64,000 nucleotides of DNA from assembly GCA_030220185.1 (NCBI GenBank), contig JASPKZ010003424.1:868001-932000 (forward strand), given 5' to 3'. The notes under the pieces are model-generated. The model ran no database searches. It was given only the letters and a program-made list of their open reading frames with translations, and was not told where the DNA came from. Positions 53,030-63,810 of this stretch are shown here, in pieces; position 1 is the first letter of the stretch, and each line of letters begins with the position of its first letter. Position numbers and translations under genes: made by a program. The DNA is from Diploptera punctata (Eukaryota > Arthropoda > Insecta > Blattodea > Blaberidae).

Positions 53030-53665
53030 CCTATTAGGAAAATTTTGGACTAAAGAAAGGTGGATAGAATATATTACATAACAATACTCGTAAGCTTCAT
53101 GATCTTTATGTGAAATCATATTTAACCCATTCGCCTAAAAAAAGAGGCAGACTCGCTTAACTCTGCTGTTATATATGTTGCAATATTTTGTACATACCTT
53201 GGCAGGGTAATCTTTTGTTAACATTTATGAATAGTAGAAGAATTCATTTTTGCTTTTGCCCTTATTGTGATTTCAAGTACCGTTATCGCTTGTTTGTTTT
53301 GGATGTCTGAAAATATACAATATATAATTTACGGTAACTTAAATCCGGTTTCTGGGGAAATACGTTGAGCGTTTAAACCTGAAGCGAATGGGTTAATAAG
53401 AACAGTTAAGTCTCCTAGACTGCTTTGGTTAAGACATGTGGCACGATTGAGGAATGAAAGAGGGGCCAGAAACTTGTTTTATGAGAACCAAATAGTTAAC
53501 GTCCAGTAGGTAGACGAAGGTTAAAGGGAGGAGGATGACTTCAACCTCGATCAGGGGCGCAGAAGTTTACAGGGAATGATTGAAAAATATTAGTTCAGGA
53601 TTGGGATGCATTGAGAAGTTATGCCTGAAAGGTTAGGAATTCCGGGCTAAATAGTGTCAGTTAGT
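53030..53665 (+). mobile_element. LINE-B fragment split by a MITE
   Basis: 'CTATTAGGAAAATTTTGGAC' (KVLRKIFG region) to 53121, then 'TAATAAGAACAGTTAAGTC' (IIRTVKS) from 53397 to the C-terminal end. Decayed by several indels. Confidence 0.72.
53126..53392. mobile_element. piggyBac-like MITE, 267 bp
   Basis: Ends are 'CCCATTCGC' and 'GCGAATGGG', each next to TTAA (53122-53125 and 53393-53396). TTAA target sites with CCC-starting ends are typical of piggyBac-derived MITEs. Non-coding interior, inserted in LINE-B. Confidence 0.75.
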
Positions 53666-53989
53666 TTATCAGTTTCTTTAATTTATTGTAATATATGTGT
53701 GTGAAAAGTTGAGTTTGCCACACGGAGGCGGAGTTTTTGTAAAATGTTGTGGGAATGGAACAGCCCCGAGCATATGTCAGCAGAACCTCAGGGAGCAACT
53801 TCATTAGACACGTGTAGGATTTCGCATGCCTACTCCCATGCATACTAATTTGACGTCTGCTTCACAAATTAATCTTTATTTCTCCACACGACATTTTGTC
53901 ACAAAACTTCAAATTGCAATCCCATTTCACTAAATGCTACTATCCCCCCGCCATTAAATTCAAATTATATTGTGTAAATAATAATGGCC
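53666..53989. other. unannotated
   Basis: Nothing recognised. Confidence 0.4.
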
Positions 53990-54895
53990 CTTTAGTCATA
54001 CTATATGGATGCGAAACATGATTTTAGTCGTCTTCTTCTTGTAACCCCATGTTTTCCCTTAACAGAGATTTTAGGCGCTCTCCCCCATAGGGAAGGATTT
54101 GAACCATGCTAATTTAGTTACGCTTGTTTTCGTATAGTTGTCATTTGAGTGGTCCGTGGTCAGCGTTCCGCCTCATACTGACATCTAGGAAACCAAGGTA
54201 GTACTAGGATGGGAAAATTCGATAAATTCTGCTTAGAGGCCTTTCATTCAGGCTTAAGGATATTTTACGAGCTGAAAATCTTCAGACTCGGGACCCACAA
54301 ATTAACGTCCCTCCCGGAAAGATTGCTCCTTGGATTTTTCCATCCTAAAAAATCCATCACCCCGGCCGGGTTTGAACCCGCGATCCTCGGGACCAGAGGC
54401 AAGGAGCATAACCACTAGTCCACCGCGGCCGATTTTTCTAGTTGTAAGAGTGGAGAAAGTATTACTAGAAATAAACCACGAAGTGGTCATGGCAATTTTT
54501 GTACCAAGACAGGTGAATGGACAAAACCACATAATAGTGAGGTACAAGATTTTTATGGGAAACTAGATGTAATAGACTGCAATAGGCAGATACATGTCAA
54601 GAACGGGGAATGGAAAAGAGTCCCCACCCTCCTTAAAAATAAATATTTATGTATGCAGTTTAAAACAATGGATTTACTGAAAACTTAATAAACTGTGAAA
54701 ACGTGTTGGAAAACCAGACGGAAAGCATCCAAGAGGAAGGCCAAGAATGAGGTGGGGGATAAAATTAAGCACGATTTGAGGCAGGTGAATTATATAGGAA
54801 ATTGTTGGAAAATATTAATATAGGATAGTGTTGCACAGAGAGGTTATGCAGCAGCAGTGAATATATCGGCTTCCATAACGCCATAAGTTAGTTTT
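53990..54895 (+). mobile_element. LINE-B-like fragment split by SINE-C
   Basis: 'CATACTATATGGATGCGAAACA' (YGCET) lies left of the SINE; 'TKTGEWTKPHNSEVQDFY' at 54500-54560 and 'GRPRMRWGIKLSTI' at 54735-54780 lie right of it. More diverged than other LINE-B copies. Confidence 0.65.
54035..54432 (-). mobile_element. SINE-C, full copy
   Basis: Complete minus-strand SINE-C with head complement 'GGCCGGGTTTGAACCCGCG' and 'CACTAGTCCACCGCGGCC'. 'GATTTT' near both edges (about 54023 and 54432) may be part of the target duplication. Confidence 0.88.
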
Positions 54896-55014
54896 ACAGT
54901 AACGGGATCTAAAATAAATGTTCATTTCTCATTTGAATTGTTTTAATTTCATCTCCACTCAAAGTAACATGGATAATATTTATGTTTCTCTTGAAGAGTA
55001 AAACTCGCGTTCTA

Positions 55015-55500
55015 ACTAATTAACTAACTCACTGGAACTATCGAACCCGTAGGTTCATGGCCGTGCGGACATAAGCTCTCCATACATCCACATCCTGAGC
55101 CAATGTTTTCCAATCATTCCCTGTATAATCTATTTCCCTCAAAATCATAGTTAATGTTATTCTCTCATCTAATTCTTGGTCTACCAACTGGTCGTTTTCC
55201 CTCTGAATTTCCTACAAGAAGGTTCCATGCACGTCTTTCATCTCCCATTCGTGCCACATGCCCTGTCCATCGCATCTACGAGACTTAACTGTTCTTATTA
55301 TATCTGGCTTCTTATAAAGATCATGTAGCTCACTGTTATGTAGTCTTCCATTCATATGTGTGTTCATTTCTGTTTGGTCCAAGACTTTTCCTAAGAACTT
55401 TATTCCCAAATACTCGTATTCTCCTTTTCTCCCTTTAAGTAAGAGTCTATGTTTCGCGCCCATGTAATATAATAGTTTTATATGTAGGAGAGTTCCGTAC
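55015..55500 (-). mobile_element. LINE-B C-terminal fragment
   Basis: Complement encodes 'LGIKFLGKVLDQTEMNTH', 'LHDLYKKPDIIRTVKS' and the shared 3' end with a (TTAG)n tail at 55012-55035. Frameshifted. Confidence 0.78.
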
Positions 55501-55721
55501 AGTACCTTCAAACGTTAGAGATAAAAAATATCACTAATAATATAAGATGAAACAAAATTGAATAAACTACTAAATATATATAATTCAAAATGTATGAATA
55601 TTCTTTTAAAACAATTTTTATGAGTTTTGAGATAAAATTGATTATGCAATAGCATGTCTGGGAATTTATATATTTTATGAAATAGCATGTTTGGAAATTT
55701 ATATATTCGTATGTTGTACAA

Positions 55722-55930
55722 TCATCATCATCATAGTACATTCACGAATTTAGGCCATTTGTTGACCTGTTTCGGCCTCAAGAGAAACACCATCCAGAAG
55801 TCTTTTGAGTGGACGTCCTGGTCTTCTTCTTCCTGCAGGTTGATATCTTAACATTTGTTTGGATATTCTGTGATCTTCCATTCGATGAACATGTTGCATC
55901 CATCTTGACTTATAATCAGAAATTTATGTT
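55722..55930 (-). mobile_element. LINE-A-like 3' end with ATC tail
   Basis: (ATC)n at 55721-55735, then 'TTTAGGCC...TGACCTGTTTCGGCC' and 'AGTGGACGTCCTGGTCTTCTT' (complement 'GRPLK'). Confidence 0.55.
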
Positions 55931-56667
55931 GTACAATCTACAGCAAAATTATTAATATCATTAATGTTGTATAGTACCATAAAGTTCTGTCAAACATGTT
56001 AATTGTTTACTTTTCAACCCTATGTCAGATGGGCTAACAAGATACGACAGCACTACCCACTTGTCATTTTTTGTTTCATTTTTTTTTTCGTTGGTTGTGC
56101 ATCTGTATGCGGGTAAGAGGGGGAAACACGCCTTTTCACACCTAGTGAACACTTATTAGCCCTGTTATAGACCTTCCATATATTTCAGCTATAAATATCT
56201 TCTTTACACTCCTAGTATTGTCCATTGTAATTATGTGATTTGCCTACATGAGTCTTCCTACTTTAATGGAAGTCGCGATGTTGGGTTCATCCACGTTTTA
56301 TATTCCGACGCAGAGAACTTACGTATTTAACCTACTTAAGCAAAACGCTGCAGTCGCATTGCTGTACTTGTTTGATAGGATAAAATGAGTGACTGGTGAT
56401 TTACGAGTATAAACAGTGCAAACTACAAGTGGAGCAAAATGAATGATGCGATACTTTATTAAATTGTTTAAATGTGACAATATGAACGATAATAACGATG
56501 AGGTTGTTCAATAAAAATATACCAGTAATTCCAAATACATAAATTGTAAATCACAGTAGATAATTTTGTACAAACCAGGCTCAAATGATAAATGGGCTGT
56601 CATCTTGGCCATGTTTGTACTAGCCCTTTGTTAGAAATTATTCTTTGTTATTGGACAAACCAACAAG
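55931..56667. other. unannotated
   Basis: AT-rich; no gene recognised. Confidence 0.45.
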
Positions 56668-56680
56668 TGCTGAATGAAAC

Positions 56681-57030
56681 AGATCCGATTGAGGGTCTTT
56701 CCACTTTTCAGCGGTTGCCCTTTTACCAGCCGGCTGCTGGCCCTTCACATCCATATGTGTCAATCACAGAGGTAGATGATCAACAGCCAGTGTAGGGGTG
56801 ACATGTGGTTAGCAAGTCGAGTCCCCCAGCCGTTATAGCTGGTTCCTCAACCTGGAGCCGGTACTTATTGTAGCTACTCAATTGCCTCACGATGCTGGGT
56901 GTGCACCGGTCCCATACTGGCCGAAATACCATGAGAAAATTTCTTCCCCCATGGAGACTCGAACCAGCGCAAGTCCCGTAGCTCTGCGCCAAGGCTTCCT
57001 ACCTTAACCGCTCGGCTACGGCGTGGGACA
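56681..57030 (-). mobile_element. SINE-B, full copy with 13-bp TSD
   Basis: Minus-strand copy nearly identical to 1861-2205: head complement 'ACCGCTCGGCTACGGCGTGG' at the right. 'TGCTGAATGAAAC' flanks it at 56668-56680 and 57031-57043. Confidence 0.92.
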
Positions 57031-57043
57031 TGCTGAATGAAAC

Positions 57044-57384
57044 GGAAGGTATATAATAATTAATCTTCAAAATTAATAGTAGAAAATATAGTATTTGGCC
57101 ACATACTCTATCATAACAATTTCCTTCAAATATTTTTTTAAAAAAGAAAACATTTAAAGAAAATATTAAGGAAGAATGTTTTGGAACATGTGACAGAAAT
57201 TACAGGATGCCAGGGGAATAAAGAAATTAAACTTTTAGGCCTATCTGACAGAAGAGATGAGGATTTCACTGACTAGGCATTGCCTTTTGAAGAAGATGAT
57301 GATGTAATATTTGCTTATGTCATGTTCGGAGAGTAATATTTACTTTAAAATTAAAGCATAAAATTATGAAATATTTACCTAAAA
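57044..57384. other. unannotated
   Basis: No recognised feature. Confidence 0.45.
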
Positions 57385-57665
57385 GGTCATCATCAACAAC
57401 AATCACGGATTAAGCCCATGTGGCTTGTTCCGGTCTCATAGATTCTCATTCAAAAGTTGGATCCATCTCTTCTTCGGTCTACCAACATTCCTGCGTCCTT
57501 TTGGTTTGTATTTAAGTATAATTTTGGGAATGCGATCATATTCCATTCTTTGAAATGTTCTTTCCAGTTTTTTTCTAGATTCTGATATTCTATCTAAGAC
57601 TAAAGATATTTAGCTCATTTCTAATATCTTCACTTCTTCTCTTATCTAGAAGTTTGCAACCAGCC
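57385..57665 (-). mobile_element. LINE-A-like 3' end
   Basis: (CATCAACAA) start, 'GGATTAAGCCCATGTGGC' and 'CTTGTTCCGG', then the C-terminal coding remnant ('ATATCTTCACTTCTTCTC', complement 'R.E.I'). Confidence 0.6.
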
Positions 57666-58009
57666 ACACTTCTCAGAAATCCGTTTCAATTTTATTAGTT
57701 ACCTGTAGCGCTTTCGGGCCTAGTCCCATCATCAGCAGGATTTAAAATTGGATTTTATTAATGTTGACTAATCTCTACTTTGTATTTTGTTCGTAATACT
57801 AAATATATCACTGCTAATAAATTATAACAGCATGTCATAAAGTATTCTGAAATTAGTTTAATTGCATATGTATTCCTAATACCATCATCTATCTTTATAA
57901 TTGTTTAGACAATATAATATATAACCATGTCTAGGTATATTTGTATTATTATTTTGTATTTTGAACTTTCTTTACCAAGCCAATTATTTAATAAAATTGA
58001 TTGGTTATT
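57666..58009. other. AT-rich, includes a piece related to the 1390 MITE
   Basis: 57690-57745 has 'GTAGCGCTTTCGGGCCTAG' and 'CCCATCATCAGCAGG', related to the centre of the palindrome at 1390-1632 ('AAGCCTTTCGG', 'CCATCATCAGCAGG'). The rest is AT-rich with nothing recognised. Confidence 0.4.
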
Positions 58010-58096
58010 ACACCACATCTACAATTCCCTAGTAAAGCTGCAATCATAGCATGAAAATGCTGGACCTGCCTTTGGGCAGAATTACTATGGGGGGAT
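58010..58096 (-). repeat. dispersed repeat with tail, copy 2
   Basis: Inverted, diverged copy of the repeat at 1020-1172 ('CTACAATTCCCTAGTAAAG'). Confidence 0.5.
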
Positions 58097-58227
58097 TATT
58101 AATATAATATTATTATTATTGTTATTATTGCTATTTTTTTGTTCTTTTCTTGTCATCTGTATATTGTGTTGCCTATGCTTATTATGTATTTTTAATCAAG
58201 TTGTAGATAACCCATATCCATAATGAT

Positions 58228-58556
58228 TAGGGCTGAAAAAAAAGTATTGGTTATAGGTTAGTTTGCATCATACTTAGACCGCTATGTTTACAAACTGCAC
58301 GTTAACACGCGCTACTCGGACAGACTTCTAGTTGAGTCCGCTTTGTGTAGAAATGGACTCATCTTTGCACAATTTTTGTTTCGGCATTGTGATACAACCA
58401 CACATCACGTAAACAGATCTATTACTGAGGAGAGTCGAACATACACACTCTCCGCTCCGAGCAGGCACTGGAGACGCTAGACAAAGACAGGCATTTTGTA
58501 AACGATTTGCATAGAGATTATTTACTATTATGATACCGCTACTTTTTTCAGCCCTA
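58228..58556. mobile_element. hAT-like MITE, 329 bp
   Basis: Ends 'TAGGGCTGAAAAAAAAGTA' and 'TACTTTTTTCAGCCCTA', with 8-bp flanks ATAATGAT (58220-58227) and ATAATGAC (58557-58564), one mismatch. An 8-bp duplication and TAGGG-type ends fit hAT. The open frame on the minus strand has no transposase motif. Confidence 0.75.
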
Positions 58557-58599
58557 ATAATGACATAGCCCAATGTTGAGCCATAGCCTCTCCTTTGTT

Positions 58600-58812
58600 A
58601 GGAGTTACTAGATCAAGTTAATTTAGTTACCTTATTTGCCCATAGATGATATAAATGGCATGGGGTCAACGTATCGACTCAATCGGGTCAACGTATCGAC
58701 TCAATCATACATCTAGCATGCAACTGAGGTATTACTAGGATGTTGAGATTGGTAAATTTTGCTTACAGACATTTTTATTCAGGCTCAAGGATATTTTACG
58801 AGACTGAAAAAT
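58600..58812 (-). mobile_element. SINE-C body with a 22-bp tandem duplication
   Basis: 'GATCAAGTTAATTTAGTTAC', 'GGTAAATTTTGCTTACAGAC' and 'TTTTACGAGACTGAAAAATC' follow SINE-C. The unit 'GGGTCAACGTATCGACTCAA' plus TC occurs twice in a row at 58675-58718. Confidence 0.7.
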
Positions 58813-58830
58813 CGTTATTTTATGTATAAT

Positions 58831-59259
58831 TTAACCGCGGTGAAGAAGAGAAGGCGTTACGGTCTTAACTCCATCAGATAAAATACTTACTAAATACAGG
58901 CTTTCCACTTTACAGCCCTTGATTCCTGCTTTCCAGAGATTCCTATCTTCCCATTGTCCTTCTTCCATACCCCTCTTCATCATGGCATCGTATATTCCCT
59001 CATACCATGTTCTTCTATTTCTCCCTCTCCTCTTTCTGCCTGGTACCGTCCAATCTAACACATGTTTAGGCCACTGGTCTTCCGACATCCATTGTACATG
59101 TCCATACCACTGTAGAGCTCTCTTTGATATCCTTTCGATAACAGTTTCTTGTGCATCCATTTCTTGTCTGATATATGTATTTCGAATATGTTGTAGCCTG
59201 GATATTCTCATACTTCTCCGCAATCCATCCATTTCTGTCGCCAAGATTCTTTTCTGCAT
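58831..59259 (-). pseudogene. LINE-C C-terminal domain
   Basis: 'MRISRLQHIRNTYIRQEMDA', 'KRALQWYGHVQWMSEDQW' and 'GRNRRTWYEGIYDAMMKRG' ending 'WEDRNLWKAGIKGCKVE'. This is the common non-LTR tail after the RT. Broken from the RT by a frameshift near 59300. Confidence 0.75.
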
Positions 59260-59309
59260 CCTTTCATTTATTGTCCAGCTTTCTGATCCATATGTAAGTA
59301 TACTTTCTA

Positions 59310-60168
59310 TTATTGTCTGTATAATCTCTTTTTTGTTTTTGTTTTTCTGGTCAAATTTCTATTCCATAAAATACCATTCAGGGATCTAATCGCCTTCCTT
59401 GCACAATTTACTCTGTTAATATATTTTTCACAAGTACCAGATTTATCTATTATAGATCCAAGATATTTCAATCCTTCAACACGTTTAATTATCATATTAT
59501 TTATTTGTAGGTCTTCTGAATTTCCTCCGGTTACCATATATTCTGTTTTGATATAATTTGTCTTCAGTCCACCCACCTCAAATGCCTGTACCAACTTTCT
59601 AACCATATATTCTTTATCTTGTCCTATTAAAATGTTGTCATCAGCGAATAATAAATTGTGCAGTAAACGGTCATTAATGTTGATTCCCATTCCCCTACAC
59701 GACTTATTCCATTTCATTAATACATCTTCTAAGTATATCTTGAACAATGTTGGTGACAACCCGCATCCTTGTCTTAATCCTTTTGTTATATCAAATTCTG
59801 AGGATACTCTATTTCCAACCTTAATACTTGCTTTACAATCTGAGGATACTCTATTTCCAACCTTAATACTTGCTTTACAATCATACATTCTTTTTATTAA
59901 AAGTACCGTATAAGTGATTTAGGTATTCCAAACTTCTCCATTGCCACCCAAAGCTTGTTGATGGGTACAGAGCCTTTTCCAGATCTATAAATGCCATATG
60001 AACTTCTTTTCCTTTAGCCAACATCTTTTCGGTAAGCTGCCTAATCACAAATATATTATCAAGGCACGATTTACCTGCTGTAAAACATGTTTGTTCTTCT
60101 GATATTTTATTTTGTATTAGTTCCTCCAATCTAATTTTAATAATCGTCCTTGCCTGTTTATAGGGCAT
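59310..60168 (-). pseudogene. LINE-C reverse transcriptase, decayed
   Basis: 60168-59985 encodes 'SEEQTCFTAGKSCLDNIFVI' and motif A 'MAFIDLEKA', where a small deletion removes the residues after it, including the expected FD. 59888-59310 encodes the 'KGLRQGCGLSPTLFKIYLED' motif B, the intact catalytic 'LLFADDNILI', 'GLKTNYIKTEYM' and 'EGLKYLGSIIDKSG'. A 14-residue stretch (DCKASIKVGNRVSS) is duplicated in frame at 59800-59883. Confidence 0.82.
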
Positions 60169-60837
60169 ACTATCCTAGTTGACAGCATATAATGACCCGT
60201 TCCACATTCGGGTCCTCGATTCACTCTGAAATCTTCAACTATAATATTTCTCCGTTTCCTCACCATTACATAATCAATTATCGATCTTAGACCTTTAGTG
60301 CGTTGTTCCCTCGTATATCTATGGATGTTCCGGTGATTAAACATCGAATTCATAATAAAATATCTTCTCCATATCGACCAACTATGTCACCTGCCCCCTT
60401 TCCAACTCTGCTGTTCAAATCTCCCATAATTATTAATTCCTTCTTTTGAGAAATATTTTCTACCAATCCAGTAAATTTTTCCAAGTATTGTTCCTTTATT
60501 ACTTGTGTTGCGTCGTTTGTTGGGGCATATGTACCTATTATTACTAATTCTTTCCCATATATTGTTATTATAACTATACATCTTTGATCTGTTTGTTCTA
60601 TTTGTTTTATTGAGGATTTCCATTTCTTCTTAATTAAAATTGATACTCCTCCTTTAGCTCTCTCCGATTTTTCCACCTCACTCCATACATGCATGTATTC
60701 ACCAATCAGTTTTTGACCGTTCCTTTCCTTTTCGTTTCTGTCAGAACTGCTATATCCACCCCCTTCTTTTTAATCTCGTTAAGTACTTCATTATTCTTAG
60801 TATTCCAACCTTGTATGTTCCAAGTTACCAAAATCAT
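60120..60837 (-). pseudogene. LINE-C endonuclease (AP-like), decayed
   Basis: The start ATG at 60837 gives 'MILVTWNIQGWNTKNN' and 'VDIAVLTETKRKG' (the N and E catalytic motifs of APE-type LINE endonucleases). After a frameshift near 60705 comes 'GGVSILIKKKWKSSI' and 'ELIIMGDLNSRVGKG' (D-x-N motif). After another near 60350 come 'SIIDYVMVRK' and 'GPECGTGHYMLSTRI' (the position of the SDH motif, here GTGH). All main motifs are recognisable but split over three frames. Confidence 0.8.
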
Positions 60838-61135
60838 TGTCCTTTTTCTTAGCCAAAGTCTATGCCTGTTGATCTGTCCGGCTCTATCTCTCTTTGCAGG
60901 AAACGTAACAATTATTTTTTATTGAACGGGTTGTCAGCCCTTCGACAATCCCCGCATTTGGGGGACCTAACCAGAGCCTCATCTGCCGGTTTTCGGGATT
61001 CCTATTGGGCCTTTTCGGCTACCGTAGCGGTCACGGGGAAACTAGTCCCCACCGTACATCACCCCAATAGGCTATTCCGTACTTCCCGTTGCCCAACCCT
61101 CTGTACATGGACCAATGAGGTTGGATTTTGAGGGG

Positions 61136-61974
61136 CTTAGATAAAATAAATAACCCATATTTCAACATCTAGCATTTCCTAAATAATATATGAATCACAC
61201 TTTATTTTCATCAATCCAACTCGAGAATACAAATTGAAAGGCAGAACAAAATGAAGAGATTTAGTTTTTACTTAGTGAGATTTTAATTAATTTTATTTCG
61301 TTTCTATCTTTATTCGAATTCTGAGAATTCAATTATAAAAATTGCTTATGAAAAACTTGGCATGTATAGCTTAAGGATTTCTATTTAATTAATAAGGAAT
61401 GTGTTTAATTAAAGTTTCTGTACGTTTTCAGGTAAGTAACGCACTACGTCATGATGAATTGTCCTTAGAGAAAGAATGTGCAATGTGATTCTGTTCCATT
61501 AACGAGTAAGCAATCTGGGTGAGTAGATGCCACGTTTACAATTTGTATTCTTTTTCCAACTCCCCTATACTCTCTACTCTCTTCAGCAATTTTGTTAATT
61601 CCAACACTGCTCTGATACCAATTAAATAGACATGCTGAAGTAATTTAGAGACCTCCTGCGCATTCTATACGAATCAACTTGTGTTTGCTGATTCATTGTT
61701 TAACCTCTTGTGGTTCTGAAAATCACTGGGTTTGAAACTTCTAGAGCAAGATTTTAACCAACGACGTAAAGTTCTAAATTTATTTATAATTTTTGTTCAT
61801 ATAAATGAATTCACTGTACTATCGTATTCGGAGGGTTTTGAGTAGATAGACATACAATTGATGCTGTAAAATTACTAAAATATAGGTTAAGATATTTAAA
61901 ATGGGCTTTAAAACTGTAAAACATATTATAAAATTATGAAAATACAATAGGAAATAACGTTATGAGGTTCTACT
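61136..61974. other. unannotated
   Basis: AT-rich; no gene recognised. Confidence 0.45.
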
Positions 61975-62166
61975 TAATAAATAAGTTTGGTCTGTCGTCA
62001 TATTACCTCATATTTGGTTGTTTCTCGTAAAACATGTTTCAAAGCATCTTTGCTCCATCTTCGTTGTCTGAACAAACTGAAGTTGGAGCAAAGACGCTTT
62101 GAAACATGTCTTACAAGAAACAACCAAATATAAGGTAATATGACGACAGACCAAACTTATTTATTA
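61975..62166. repeat. long near-perfect hairpin, 192 bp
   Basis: The left arm from 'TAATAAATAAGTTTGGTCTG' to 'TTTGCTCCA' (61975-62058) and right arm 'TGGAGCAAAGACGC' to 'CTTATTTATTA' (62084-62166) pair over about 83 bp with few mismatches (TAAAAC/GTCTTA, GCATCTT/AAGACGC). The loop is 25 bp. It may be a foldback MITE or, if transcribed, a hairpin-RNA source. Confidence 0.85.
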
Positions 62167-62325
62167 TGTTATAAAATATGTTTAATGTTTAAAATGTGTA
62201 ACATAATCATTAACATCAGTAATCAAACCAAGTTTTATATAATTTGACCTTTAATTAACTTTGAACCTTTTAATTAACTCATAACTTACTTTGTTACGTT
62301 CTGAAGTTCAGCTGATATGTGTAAT
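62167..62325. other. unannotated
   Basis: AT-rich, nothing recognised. Confidence 0.5.
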
Positions 62326-62535
62326 GTAGGGTGAAGTGATTCACTATAGGCCTTAAAAAGCCCTTCGGGTAGTAGAAGGTGAAGGCTCTCAACTTTCAAG
62401 ACAATCGGCACTTGAGTGAGCTGCTGCCTTTATCCCTAGAATGATATATATTGTACTCATTTCAATTAGAGGCTGAGTTGACCTCAGTACCAGTGTGCCG
62501 CCCTCGATCTTCCGGCTTTTGTCTTATTACCTAAG
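62326..62535 (-). mobile_element. SINE-D, diverged and internally deleted
   Basis: 'GTGATTCACTATAGGCC', 'GGGTAGTAGAAGGTGAAGG', 'TTAGAGGCTGAGTTGACCTC' and 'CGATCTTCCGGCTTTTG' are in SINE-D order; parts of body and head are missing. Confidence 0.7.
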
Positions 62536-62623
62536 GATCTGTGTTCCCCGATATAGTACATGCATTTATATAACTTGAAAAATAAATAACATTGATTTTG
62601 ATTCTGGTAATCGCATCTGCAAA

Positions 62624-62951
62624 ATGAACAATAATCAAATTGATAAAAAATACGGTAATCTTATAATTAAACCTGAAGGTTTGTACAACGAAGGTATGAA
62701 GTTGAAACTGTATCATGAACCACATGTAGCGAATTGTTTACAACAACCGAGAGAGGATTTTTTGTATGAAGGTGCATGCTACACCGGAATCAAATCACTG
62801 GACAGTTTATTTAGGTAAATCAAACAAATGAAGCACAACATAGTTACGCAAATCTTCCATCTATATCGAAATATGATATATTGTATTAATAAAAAAAACT
62901 TTATTCTATTTCAGTGTGTTACAGACTTTGTTACATTGTAAACTGACATAA
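62624..62951 (+). CDS. possible two-exon host gene end, function unknown
   Basis: An open frame from ATG 62624 (open further up to about 62582) encodes a soluble-looking segment with 'LIIKPEGLYNEGMKLKLYHE' and 'REDFLYEGACYTGIKSLDSL'. It reaches AG|GTAAAT at 62814/62815, a good donor. A 100-bp intron with pyrimidine-rich 'TTTATTCTATTTCAG' would join 62915, giving about 12 further codons and a stop at 62949-62951. Composition is less AT-driven than neighbouring frames and it is not part of any recognised repeat. I do not recognise the family; an upstream exon may lie outside or be missing. Confidence 0.3.
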
Positions 62952-63500
62952 ATTCTTATTTAGGCCCATGTAGCGTTGACGTACAGTAGTAGAGAACAAC
63001 AAACCATAACTAACAAGGGAACTGTCAACCATTGCATGCCGAAACCTACTTTGAAAATTTATTCCAGAGAAACGATGTGATGTACAAAGGCCGTGTTCAA
63101 AAATGATCTGCCGTTTTTAACTGCAAGGTATTAAAAATCCAGCGCTAAATCTCTCATTTAAACTATAAGGAAGTAATACAACACTTGAATTGGTAGATTG
63201 GATAACCCTCACCATCTGTCCTCCGCGCTGTGTCCCGCCTCACTTCACTTCGCCCTTATTCATCTGCTCCTTACAGTGGGTTGACATTGCTGGATTCTGG
63301 CTTAGATTTCTGTGCCTCTCAGTTAAAAACGCAGATTTTTTAACACGTTCTTGGTATGTCACAACTTATCTGGAAGAAATTTCAAGGCAGGTTTCGGCAT
63401 GCAATAGTTGGCAGTTCCCTTGTTGGTAATACTAAGTTAGCAGTTAGCAATATGTTGCCGCCTCTTTCTAATATTTCATTGTCCAAACCTTCACCCTTGT
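62952..63500. other. unannotated
   Basis: No gene recognised; the frame at 63190-63429 has no domain. Confidence 0.45.
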
Positions 63501-63810
63501 GGCACGCCGTAGCGTAGTGGTTAAGGCACTGCGCTACAAGCCGGAAGGTCGAGGGTTCAAGTCCCGGTGGGGTCAGGATTTTTAAACTGACCCAAACCTT
63601 CTGGCTTCACTATGGCCCTGGAGTCGACTCAGCCTCTAACGGAAATGAGTACCAGAAGCTTGTTCTGGGGATAAAGGCGGCCGTCACGCAGGGCTGACAA
63701 CCCGGCTGACATCAAGTGCCGATTGTCCAGAAAAAGTGGGAGCCTTAACCTCCTACTACCCCAAGGGCCTCCTGAGGCCTGTAGTGGGACTACTTTACTT
63801 TACTTTTTTA
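63501..63810 (+). mobile_element. SINE-D, full copy
   Basis: Head 'GGCACGCCGTAGCGTAGTGG' and 'GGGTTCAAGTCCCGG', body as at 21382, tail 'CTTTACTTTACTTTTTTA'. 'TCACCCTTG' before and 'CCACCCTTA' after suggest a slightly decayed target duplication. Confidence 0.92.

Larger units (their letters stand above)
58850..61135 (-). mobile_element. LINE-C, most complete LINE in the window
   Basis: Minus-strand non-LTR element carrying, in order, 5' UTR-like DNA (60838-61135, GC-richer), an endonuclease domain (60837-60120), part of the RT (60168-59310) and the C-terminal region (59259-58831). A deletion removes the segment between the endonuclease and RT, and at least five frame breaks are present, so it is inactive. 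Confidence 0.82.

Noticed and set aside
56592..56992. Open frames over the SINE-B copy
   Set aside because: SINE sequence is non-coding; the frames follow from its GC-rich body.
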